From positions 29,667 to 68,068 of the forward strand of contig PAZH01000002.1 in assembly GCA_002716125.1 (NCBI GenBank): a stretch of 38,402 nucleotides of DNA, given 5' to 3'. Shown here piece after piece: positions 32,723 through 38,402 of this stretch. Numbering within the stretch: the first letter of the stretch is position 1; each line of letters starts with the position of its first letter. The DNA comes from Rhodospirillaceae bacterium (GTDB lineage: Bacteria; Pseudomonadota; Alphaproteobacteria; UBA8366). The position numbers and the translations under genes were made by a program. The notes below the pieces were generated by a model, which had not been told where the DNA came from, did not search any database, and saw nothing but the letters and a program-made list of their open reading frames with translations.

Positions 32723-33460
32723 ATGAAAGTCGAAGAAACGAAACCCGTCGAACCCGCGCAGAAAGTGCGCCGGCAGCAAAGTGGTGCCGATAAGGGACAA
32801 CCTGCCGGCCATCGCCGCGATCAAAAGCCGCCAGATTCATTTGCGGAAGCGGCAACGGAGCCGGTCGATATCGCCGCTTTTCACGGTCTCGATCAGGATG
32901 ACCTCACCGAGAAAGCGCGGATCGCCATGATGCAGTTGATCGAAGAGATCGGGCAACTGCGCCAGGAGCTGACGCGCCAGCGCAAACGTATTGCGTTCCT
33001 CTCGAACCTTGCCGATCACGACGAACTGTCGACGGCGCTCAATCGGCGCGCTTTTATGCGCGAGCTCGCGCATGCACAGATATTGGCGCGTGAACATGGC
33101 GCTGAGAACGCGCTTTTGTTCGTTAGCATCGACAACCTGAAAGATATCAATGACCGCCACGGTCATGCGGTCGGCGACGCGATGGTCGAGCATTCGGCCG
33201 ACGTGATGCTGCATCATCTCGGGAAAGCCGATGTCGTTGGCCGTTTGGGGGGTGCGGAATTCGCAATTGTCTTGGTTGGCGCCGGTGAAGCGGAGGCGGC
33301 CGAAAAGGCGGTGTGGCTGGGGAAACTGCTGATGAACCAACCGCTCATACAAGGCGACCTAGAAGTCCCGCAGGTCGTGTCGATTGCCGCCCATCCGCTT
33401 GACCCCGCCGAAGAGCCGGAAGCGGCGCTGGCAACGTCGGATCGGGATGCCAGCCCCTAA
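32723..33460 (+). CDS. Degenerate GGDEF-domain protein
   Basis: This 245-aa protein (start uncertain; an ATG at 32684 would add 13 residues) has a charged, low-complexity N-terminus, a predicted coiled coil at about 62-95 (MQLIEEIGQLRQELTRQRK) and a GGDEF domain from DHDELSTALNRRAF to about 215. The signature is GGAEF (176-180), with Ala for the catalytic Asp/Glu, and the first metal Asp of the DxD pattern is Ser135 (VSIDNLKDIND). It is therefore probably not a diguanylate cyclase, and may bind c-di-GMP or GTP or act as a scaffold. Its stop codon overlaps that of the convergent YdcH gene. Confidence 0.85.
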   Translation: MKVEETKPVEPAQKVRRQQSGADKGQPAGHRRDQKPPDSFAEAATEPVDIAAFHGLDQDDLTEKARIAMMQLIEEIGQLRQELTRQRKRIAFLSNLADHDELSTALNRRAFMRELAHAQILAREHGAENALLFVSIDNLKDINDRHGHAVGDAMVEHSADVMLHHLGKADVVGRLGGAEFAIVLVGAGEAEAAEKAVWLGKLLMNQPLIQGDLEVPQVVSIAAHPLDPAEEPEAALATSDRDASP

Positions 33461-33657
33461 GCGATGATATCGGGCAGCAACTGATCTTCGAGCAGCGCCA
33501 TTTGATCTTTCAGGATCAATTTTCGTTTTTTAAGGCGTTGGATATGCAACTGGTCGAACGGCGGTTCTTCCGCGATGCGCGCGATCGCTTGATCGAGATC
33601 CCGATGCTCGGCTTTGAGCGTCTCGATCTGGCGTCTTATTTCTTCGTTACGATCCAT
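33457..33657 (-). CDS. YdcH/DUF465 family small protein, copy 1
   Basis: This 66-aa protein is a helical hairpin of the DUF465 family: ETLKAEHRDLDQAIARI, a loop (EEPPFDQ) and HIQRLKKRKLILKDQMALL, ending LLPDIIA. The family is widespread in alphaproteobacteria; function unknown. It lies convergent to the GGDEF gene, sharing the stop-codon overlap at 33457-33460, and divergent from the phosphofructokinase gene with a 100-bp gap. Confidence 0.9.
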   Translation of the reverse strand: MDRNEEIRRQIETLKAEHRDLDQAIARIAEEPPFDQLHIQRLKKRKLILKDQMALLEDQLLPDIIA

Positions 33658-33757
33658 TCTTTAGATCATTCGTCAATTGGCCGTCGACAGTGTAACAAAT
33701 TCCTGTCGTTTGAGCGCGCGGGAATTAGCATGTAAGGGCATGCGGAGAAAGTGTGTG

Positions 33758-34825
33758 ATGAATGAAATTTCCGAAATACGCCGAATCGGCGTTTTGACGA
33801 GCGGCGGAGACTGCGCGGGCTTGAATGCAGCGATCCGCGCCGTGGTGTACCGCGCCTCGTTCGGCTATGGCTGGGATGTCGTTGGAATCGAAAACGGTAC
33901 CTTGGGTCTGTTATCCCGGCCGATCGCTGCACGGCCGCTGGGACCGTCAGATTTCGACGGACGGCTGATCCGCGAAAGCGGTACGTTCCTTGGCAGCACG
34001 AACAAAGGCAATCCGTTTGCATTTGAAATGCCGGACGGTAGCGTTCGCGACCGGTCGGGCGATGTCGCGGCGGCTGTTGCCGAACTCGGCCTGGATGCCG
34101 TTGTCGGAATCGGCGGCGATGGCATTCTCGCCCTTCTGAAGCGTCATGCCGATCAAGGCGGGTTCCCGTTGGTGTGTATCCCAAAGACGATCGACAACGA
34201 CGTTGGCGTAACCGAAGTCTCGATCGGTTACGATACGGCGGTGCATGTCGCGACGGAGGCTTTGGACCGGCTGCAGCCCACCGCCGCCAGTCACGGTCGG
34301 GTGATGATCCTCGAGGTCATGGGCCGGGATGCAGGTCATATCGCTTTGGTCTCCGGTATAGCCGGTGGCGCCGACGTGATCCTCATTCCGGAAATCGGGT
34401 ACGACATCGATGTTGTGGCGGCGAAGCTCAGCGAGGCGCAAGACAAAGACCGCAAGCATGCACTCATGGTCGTGGCCGAGGGGTGTCCGGCGCCGGACGG
34501 AAATGGCAAATACGGCGGTGTAGGGCATGCCGTGGCCGAAGCCCTTTCCGGAAAACTTGAATCGGAGATACGCGTGACGGTTCTTGGCCATGTTCAACGT
34601 GGCGGCGTACCGACCGCTCGCGACCGGCTCATGGCCGCCGCCTTTGGTACACGGGCCGTCGATCTGCTGGCCGAAGGCCAACGGGATCGCATGGTCGCTT
34701 GGCGGGACCGGCAGGTGATCGACGTTCCGATTGCGGACGCGATCGCAAATTATCGCGGCGACGATGTCGATGGGGCGGTTGTTGCGACGGCACGTGGGCT
34801 CGGCATCTCTCTGGGAGATGCGTGA
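33758..34825 (+). CDS. pfkA: 6-phosphofructokinase
   Basis: This 355-aa enzyme phosphorylates fructose 6-phosphate in glycolysis. It has GVLTSGGDCAGLNAAIRAVV at the N-terminus, GIGGDGILALL, the catalytic CIPKTIDNDVG loop, and LEVMGRDAGHIA. GGDG has Gly at the position that marks ATP use, while PKTIDND has the Lys found in pyrophosphate-dependent enzymes; this combination is known from group III PFKs, so the phosphoryl donor (ATP or PPi) cannot be settled by reading. The start at ATG 33758 is chosen with GGAGAAA upstream; a TTG at 33677 adds 27 residues without family support. It overlaps the next gene by one base (TGATG). Confidence 0.92.
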   Translation: MNEISEIRRIGVLTSGGDCAGLNAAIRAVVYRASFGYGWDVVGIENGTLGLLSRPIAARPLGPSDFDGRLIRESGTFLGSTNKGNPFAFEMPDGSVRDRSGDVAAAVAELGLDAVVGIGGDGILALLKRHADQGGFPLVCIPKTIDNDVGVTEVSIGYDTAVHVATEALDRLQPTAASHGRVMILEVMGRDAGHIALVSGIAGGADVILIPEIGYDIDVVAAKLSEAQDKDRKHALMVVAEGCPAPDGNGKYGGVGHAVAEALSGKLESEIRVTVLGHVQRGGVPTARDRLMAAAFGTRAVDLLAEGQRDRMVAWRDRQVIDVPIADAIANYRGDDVDGAVVATARGLGISLGDA

Positions 34826-35328
34826 TGCCAGATGCGGGGGAGGCGTTTTGGCAATTTTCGCTGAAGTTCTATGACCGGCCCGGTATCTCCGATCTCCTGA
34901 TTGGCTTGCAGGACGAACAGAGCGTCGACGTGAATTTGGTGCTTTTTCTGTGCTGGTGCGGGGCGACGGGACGCATGCCCTTTGACGAAGGGCAATTGAG
35001 CGCGGCGCAGGACAGTATCGCGGTATGGCAAACGGATGTAACGGCGCCCTTGAGGCAGATTCGCCGGCAGATAAAGGGTGGCGTCGCAAATGTCGCTCTT
35101 GAAGCCTCGGATCCCTTCAGGGAAGAGATCAAGCGGCTTGAGTTGGCGAGTGAGCGAATCGCGCAGTCCGTGCTTGCAGAGATAGCCCCGCCCGTGCGCG
35201 GCGCTGGCAGTGCGGCGGACGTCGTCACGCTTTTGCAGATGTATTTCGCGGCCCTCAACCTGCCGGATTCCCCGCTTGTTCGTGCAGCGGTTGAGCGCCT
35301 GGCGGGAGCCTGCAGCCTTGAGGCATAG
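34825..35328 (+). CDS. TIGR02444/DUF2390 family protein
   Basis: This 167-aa soluble protein matches the TIGR02444 pattern: FWQFSLKFYDRPGISDLLIGLQ, then VDVNLVLFLCWCGATGRM and VWQTDVTAPLRQIRRQIK. The function is unknown. It overlaps the phosphofructokinase stop codon by one base, so translation is probably coupled. The family is typically found in proteobacteria as small helical proteins. The remainder of the sequence is helical, with no membrane segment. Confidence 0.85.
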   Translation: MPDAGEAFWQFSLKFYDRPGISDLLIGLQDEQSVDVNLVLFLCWCGATGRMPFDEGQLSAAQDSIAVWQTDVTAPLRQIRRQIKGGVANVALEASDPFREEIKRLELASERIAQSVLAEIAPPVRGAGSAADVVTLLQMYFAALNLPDSPLVRAAVERLAGACSLEA

Positions 35329-35383
35329 TTTCGCCAAATTGGAAAAGGAAAGTTGTTACCGCAGGGTGACACGCGAAAAAGAA

Positions 35384-35403
35384 CGCGGTAGGATTGTACC
35401 GCG
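35384..35403 (+). other. Hairpin CGCGGTA-GGATTG-TACCGCG
   Basis: A perfect 7-bp inverted repeat with a 6-nt loop lies 55 bp after the TIGR02444 gene, in the 165-bp gap before the second YdcH gene. There is no T-run, so it could be a processing or factor-dependent termination signal, or an operator. Confidence 0.35.
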
Positions 35404-35493
35404 CTGTAGGATGTCGGTTGCCGAGTTGCGACAGACGAATGATCGTACAGGCTCCCGGGGTCGACGGCGCGTTGATCAAAAGGGAGTCTCAAT

Positions 35494-35661
35494 ATGTCAG
35501 TGACGGATCACATCGCAGCCCTCCAAAAAAAGCATGCCGAACTCGAGACGGAACTCGATGACGAGAACAGCCGTCCGATGCCGGATACGGGGGCCATCGC
35601 GGATCTGAAACGGCAAAAGCTCGCGATAAAGGATGAGTTAGCGAAATTATCGACGGGCTAA
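35494..35661 (+). CDS. YdcH/DUF465 family small protein, copy 2 (55 aa)
   Basis: This is a real short gene. The translation starts MSVTDHIAALQKKHAELE, then ENSRPMPDTGAIADLKRQ and KLAIKDELAKL, which is the DUF465 helix-loop-helix. GGGAG lies 7 nt before the ATG. It is more divergent from copy 1 than expected for a recent duplication, with the loop sequence SRPMPD typical of a separate YdcH subfamily. It follows the pfk/TIGR02444 pair after 165 bp. A GC-rich hairpin CGGGCT-GTCAA-AGCCCG follows at 35677-35693. Confidence 0.85.
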   Translation: MSVTDHIAALQKKHAELETELDDENSRPMPDTGAIADLKRQKLAIKDELAKLSTG

Positions 35662-35676
35662 CCGGCCACCTCTGAT

Positions 35677-35693
35677 CGGGCTGTCAAAGCCCG
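35677..35693 (+). terminator. Possible weak terminator after the second YdcH gene
   Basis: CGGGCT-GTCAA-AGCCCG forms a 6-bp GC-rich stem 16 bp after the stop codon. No T-run follows, so it would not be a classical intrinsic terminator. Confidence 0.35.
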
Positions 35694-35799
35694 GCGGCCG
35701 CACTATCTGCACCTATGGCGTCGCGTTTCGGCGCGGCGACGGTTTAGTTCAACCCAAGAGAACTCCTATCTAATATCATCAAATTTGGAGAAGGGACGC

Positions 35800-36474
35800 A
35801 TGCTGAGCGTCGACGAAGCTATTACGAGCCGCCGGTCCGTGCGGGCATATAAGCCGGACCCGGTACCGCAGGAAACGATATCGCATATCCTCGAGGTGGC
35901 GAGTCGCGCGCCAAGCGGGACGAATATGCAGCCGTGGCATGTTCACATCTTCACCGGCGACGCGTTGAATTCACTAACGAGTTCTGTACTCGACGCGTTC
36001 TGGAATGAGCCCGAAGAACACCAAAGCGACCGTCAGCACTATCTCGAGAAGATACGGGATCCGTATCTCGCGCGGCGGCGTAAAGTGGGATGGGACCTAT
36101 ACGGCATTTTGGGCATCGGCAAAGGCGAGCGCGAGAAGACCCGGGAATTTCACGCTCAGAACTACAAGTTCTTTGGCGCACCGGTGGGAATGATATTCAC
36201 GATCGACCACGATATGGGATGGATGAGTTGGCTGGATTACGGCATGTTCATTCAGAACATCTGCATTGCAGCGCGGGGCCAAGGGCTCCATACATGTCCG
36301 CAAGCCGCCTGGGCAAGCTACCATGATGTCGTCGAGAAACACTTGGGACTGCCCGAGATACAACTCGTTCATTGCGGCATGAGTCTTGGCTTCGAAGATA
36401 CCGAGGCTGCCGTAAATACCCTCGAGACGGTGCGTGAGCCCGTCGAAGAATTTGTGACCTTCCATACGGAGTAG
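35800..36474 (+). CDS. Nitroreductase-family flavoprotein
   Basis: This 224-aa FMN-dependent nitroreductase-fold protein has the FMN-phosphate motif SRRSVRAYKPDPVP (near residue 10), APSGTNMQPWHVHIF, and the C-terminal LHTCPQAAWASY segment. Family members reduce nitro compounds, quinones or flavins with NAD(P)H as dimers. The ATG at 35800 has GGAGAAGGGA upstream; TTG 35785 overlaps that site and is rejected. It is followed after only 4 bp by the CoA-transferase gene, so the two are cotranscribed. The physiological substrate is unknown. Confidence 0.9.
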   Translation: MLSVDEAITSRRSVRAYKPDPVPQETISHILEVASRAPSGTNMQPWHVHIFTGDALNSLTSSVLDAFWNEPEEHQSDRQHYLEKIRDPYLARRRKVGWDLYGILGIGKGEREKTREFHAQNYKFFGAPVGMIFTIDHDMGWMSWLDYGMFIQNICIAARGQGLHTCPQAAWASYHDVVEKHLGLPEIQLVHCGMSLGFEDTEAAVNTLETVREPVEEFVTFHTE

Positions 36475-36478
36475 GCCG

Positions 36479-37702
36479 ATGCCAGGACCGCTAGACGGTA
36501 TAAAAATCCTCGATTTGACGTCCGTTGGCTTCGGCCCGTTCGCCGCGCAGATACTTGGCGATTATGGGGCGGAGATTATCAAGATCGAAACCCAAGAAGG
36601 CGATATAACGCGGGGGATCACGCCTTTCGTCAATCAAGGCATGGGTCATTTTTTCGTAATGGCCAACCGGAATAAGCGGTGTATCGTCTTGGACCTCAAG
36701 GCGGACAAAGGGCGCGAAGCCTTTCTAAAACTTGTGGAATCGGCCGACGCCATCATTTGCTCGGTGCGTCCGGCGGCAATGGAACGCCTCGGCCTTGGCT
36801 ATGAAGACTGCAAAAAGGTCAATGAGAGGATCGTCTATGTCGCGCTGGTTGGGTTTGGTCAGTCGGGCCCTTACGCGAAATTTCCGGCCTATGACGACAT
36901 CATTCAGGGCGTCTCCGGAATGGCCGCCATGCAAGGCGGACGAGAAGGCCCGCCAAAATTCGTCAACGCATCGGTCTGTGACAAGATTTGCTCGCAAATC
37001 GCGGCGCATTCGATGATCGCTGCGTTGTTCAGCCGTGAGCGCACGGGCGAAGGTCAATTGGTCGAAGTGCCGATGTTCGAATCGATGGTTGGCTTTAACT
37101 TGGTGGAGCATCACTCCGGCCAAGCTTTTGAGCCGCCGCTGGGGCCGGCCGGCTACGAACGTTCGATGGTCGAGTATCGCAAACCCTATGCGACAGCCGA
37201 TGGATATGTGTGCGCGCTTCCCTACAACACGAAGCAGTGGCGCTCTTTCTTCGCCCATGTGGGGCGCGAAGATATGATCGAGGACCCCCGCGTCAACGAT
37301 CCGAAGCTTCGAAGCGAAAAGATCGGCGAGCTATACGAAATCGTCGCCGAGGTTGTGAAGGATTGGACGACCGACGACATCTTGGCGACCTTGGAGAAGG
37401 CGGACGTGCCGCATGGCCGGGCGACACCGCTTGGCGAGTTGCAAGACGATCCGCATATGAAGGCGGTTGAGTTCTTTAAGGTTTACGACCATCCGACCGA
37501 AGGGAAGCTTCGATTAACGGACCCGCCGATCAAATTCTCGAAAACGCCTTCGGAAATACGCAGGCTCCCGGCTTTACTGGGCGAGCACAGTATCGAGATC
37601 CTGCGAGAGGCCGGGTTCAGCGATGCCGAGATCGGCGAGATGATGGACGAAGGGGTGACGCTCGATGGCCGTCCGGAGGCGGGAAAAGCCGCCGCCGAGT
37701 AG
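36479..37702 (+). CDS. CaiB/BaiF family III CoA-transferase
   Basis: This 407-aa protein has the family III CoA-transferase features: MPGPLDGIKILDLTSVGFGP, LGDYGAEIIKIE, the nucleotide-contact MANRNKRCIVLDLK and AYDDIIQGVSGMAAMQGG. Asp168 (ASVCDKICSQIAAH) sits at the position of the catalytic Asp that forms the acyl anhydride. The EGQLVEVPMFESMVGFNLVEH stretch marks a common subgroup. It moves CoA between carboxylic acids. It lies 4 bp after the nitroreductase gene; the pair suggests catabolism of an organic acid, perhaps aromatic (inference). Confidence 0.92.
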   Translation: MPGPLDGIKILDLTSVGFGPFAAQILGDYGAEIIKIETQEGDITRGITPFVNQGMGHFFVMANRNKRCIVLDLKADKGREAFLKLVESADAIICSVRPAAMERLGLGYEDCKKVNERIVYVALVGFGQSGPYAKFPAYDDIIQGVSGMAAMQGGREGPPKFVNASVCDKICSQIAAHSMIAALFSRERTGEGQLVEVPMFESMVGFNLVEHHSGQAFEPPLGPAGYERSMVEYRKPYATADGYVCALPYNTKQWRSFFAHVGREDMIEDPRVNDPKLRSEKIGELYEIVAEVVKDWTTDDILATLEKADVPHGRATPLGELQDDPHMKAVEFFKVYDHPTEGKLRLTDPPIKFSKTPSEIRRLPALLGEHSIEILREAGFSDAEIGEMMDEGVTLDGRPEAGKAAAE

Positions 37703-37705
37703 AGG

Positions 37706-38402
37706 TTAGCGCGGGCGCGCGTTCGGAAAAAACAATTGCGTGCCGCCTGGCTTGAACTCGCGAATAGCGGCTTGGCCGCGCGGCCCGGTAATCCAATCGA
37801 CAAAGGTTTGCGCATCGCGGGCATTCACCCGCGGATGTTTCGCGGCGTTGATCGAAATGACGCCGTATTGATTGTGCAGCGCCGTATCGCCTTCGACGAG
37901 AATTTTGTGGTTGGTTTTATTCCCGAAGCTTATCCAAGTCGCGCGATCGGATAGGACGTAGGCGTTCATTCCAATACCGATGTTCAGTGTTGTTCCCATG
38001 CCCGATCCCGTTTCGCGATACCATTTCCCGCTATCGGGTGCCGGATCAACACCGGCTTGCCGCCAAAGTTTCAGCTCTTTCTTATGGGTGCCGGAATCGT
38101 CACCGCGCGAGGCGAAAACCACTCGTTTTTTTGCGATTTTTGCAAGCGCGCGCGGCGCGGATGTCATGCCGGCGATTGCCGCCGGATCGTCCGGCGTCCC
38201 GACGATGACAAAATCGTTGTACATGACGTCAAGGCGTTCGGTGCCATACCCAGCGTCGACGAACTTTTGCTCATCCTCTTTGGCATGGACGAGCAAGACA
38301 TCGCCGTCGCCGTTGCGGGCGTTTCGGATGGCCTGGCCTGTCCCGACGGCGACCACGTGTACGCGGATTTTCGAGTCCCGCTCGAATTTCGGCAAGATGC
38401 TG
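37706..38402 (-). CDS. TupA-like ABC transporter substrate-binding protein, N-terminus cut by window end
   Basis: The frame is open to the window edge (38402), so the signal peptide and first residues are missing. The visible 230 residues match periplasmic anion-binding proteins of the tungstate/molybdate TupA type: SILPKFERDSKIRVHVVAVG, TGQAIRNARNGDGDVLLVH, YNDFVIVGTPDDPA, FASRGDDSGTHKKELKLW and YVLSDRATWISF. The SRGDDSGTH loop is the usual oxyanion contact. Its gene converges on the CoA-transferase with a 3-bp gap. Tungstate is likely but molybdate or another oxyanion cannot be excluded. Confidence 0.88.
   Translation of the reverse strand, partial: SILPKFERDSKIRVHVVAVGTGQAIRNARNGDGDVLLVHAKEDEQKFVDAGYGTERLDVMYNDFVIVGTPDDPAAIAGMTSAPRALAKIAKKRVVFASRGDDSGTHKKELKLWRQAGVDPAPDSGKWYRETGSGMGTTLNIGIGMNAYVLSDRATWISFGNKTNHKILVEGDTALHNQYGVISINAAKHPRVNARDAQTFVDWITGPRGQAAIREFKPGGTQLFFPNARPR

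Noticed and set aside
33947..35089. 380-aa minus-strand frame opposite pfkA
   Set aside because: Arg/His/Pro-rich translation typical of antisense GC-rich frames; pfkA is certain.
36479..37702. Glu201 (PMFESM) as a possible loss of the catalytic Asp of the CoA-transferase
   Set aside because: The catalytic Asp aligns better with Asp168; Glu201 is normal for this subgroup.
1..38402. CRISPR array, tRNA, rRNA, insertion sequence, prophage or toxin-antitoxin pair
   Set aside because: None seen on reading both strands; no regular short repeats, transposase motifs or cloverleaf-like sequences were noticed.

Overview
The window (38.4 kb, moderately GC-rich, about 90% coding) looks like ordinary chromosome of an alphaproteobacterium, most likely Rhodospirillales-like. 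The reasons are a three-gene transhydrogenase (pntAA-pntAB-pntB, the Rhodospirillum layout), a COQ9-family protein, two YdcH/DUF465 proteins, a PPi-type-featured phosphofructokinase, an S21 protein with the long basic tail, and a fused indolepyruvate:ferredoxin oxidoreductase. I see no rRNA, tRNA, IS element, prophage, CRISPR array or clear genomic island. Both outer genes are cut by the window edges.

Layout. 1-4.7 kb: the end of a predicted glycosyltransferase, a putative methyltransferase, and a 1033-aa ABC-exporter-like protein whose nucleotide-binding motifs are all degenerate and which carries a C-terminal cyclic-nucleotide-binding domain. 4.7-9.5 kb: a non-coding gap, a GYD-domain protein, a fused indolepyruvate:ferredoxin oxidoreductase (minus strand) and a two-CBS protein. 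9.6-12.3 kb: a UDP-glucuronate-4-epimerase-like enzyme, an LLM-type flavin oxidoreductase and an unrecognised 190-aa protein. 12.3-17.8 kb: a minus-strand run of acyl-CoA ligase, class III nucleotidyl cyclase, Tat-exported aldo/keto reductase and amidase. 18-23.6 kb: a plus-strand run of M3 oligopeptidase, two tandem FAD amino-acid dehydrogenases and an ABC1/UbiB-like kinase.

23.6-26.3 kb: a CPBP-family membrane protein, a possible 62-aa membrane protein, a TPR-oxygenase-like protein and a cupin. 26.5-29.6 kb: the proton-translocating transhydrogenase operon. 29.6-31.4 kb: a DUF3179 protein, a VOC protein, an intrinsic terminator and rpsU. 31.5-33.5 kb: def overlapping a COQ9 gene, then a degenerate GGDEF protein. 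33.5-35.7 kb: a YdcH protein, 6-phosphofructokinase, a TIGR02444 protein and a second YdcH protein of 55 codons. 35.8-38.4 kb: a nitroreductase, a CaiB/BaiF CoA-transferase and a truncated TupA-like binding protein.

How the genes work together. The clearest modules are the transhydrogenase (NADPH supply from the proton gradient), a peptide and amino-acid catabolic operon (oligopeptidase plus two dehydrogenases), and an acyl-CoA ligase/cyclase operon. Several proteins here keep a recognisable fold but have lost signature residues: the ABC ATPase, the GGDEF domain, the CPBP protease and the TPR-oxygenase. The most unusual object is the pseudo-ABC/cNMP protein at 1555-4656, with a threefold repeated insert. 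The rpsU start, which appears to be AUC, and the possibly leaderless def transcript are also worth checking. All calls come from reading the sequence and from memory of protein families; no database search was run.
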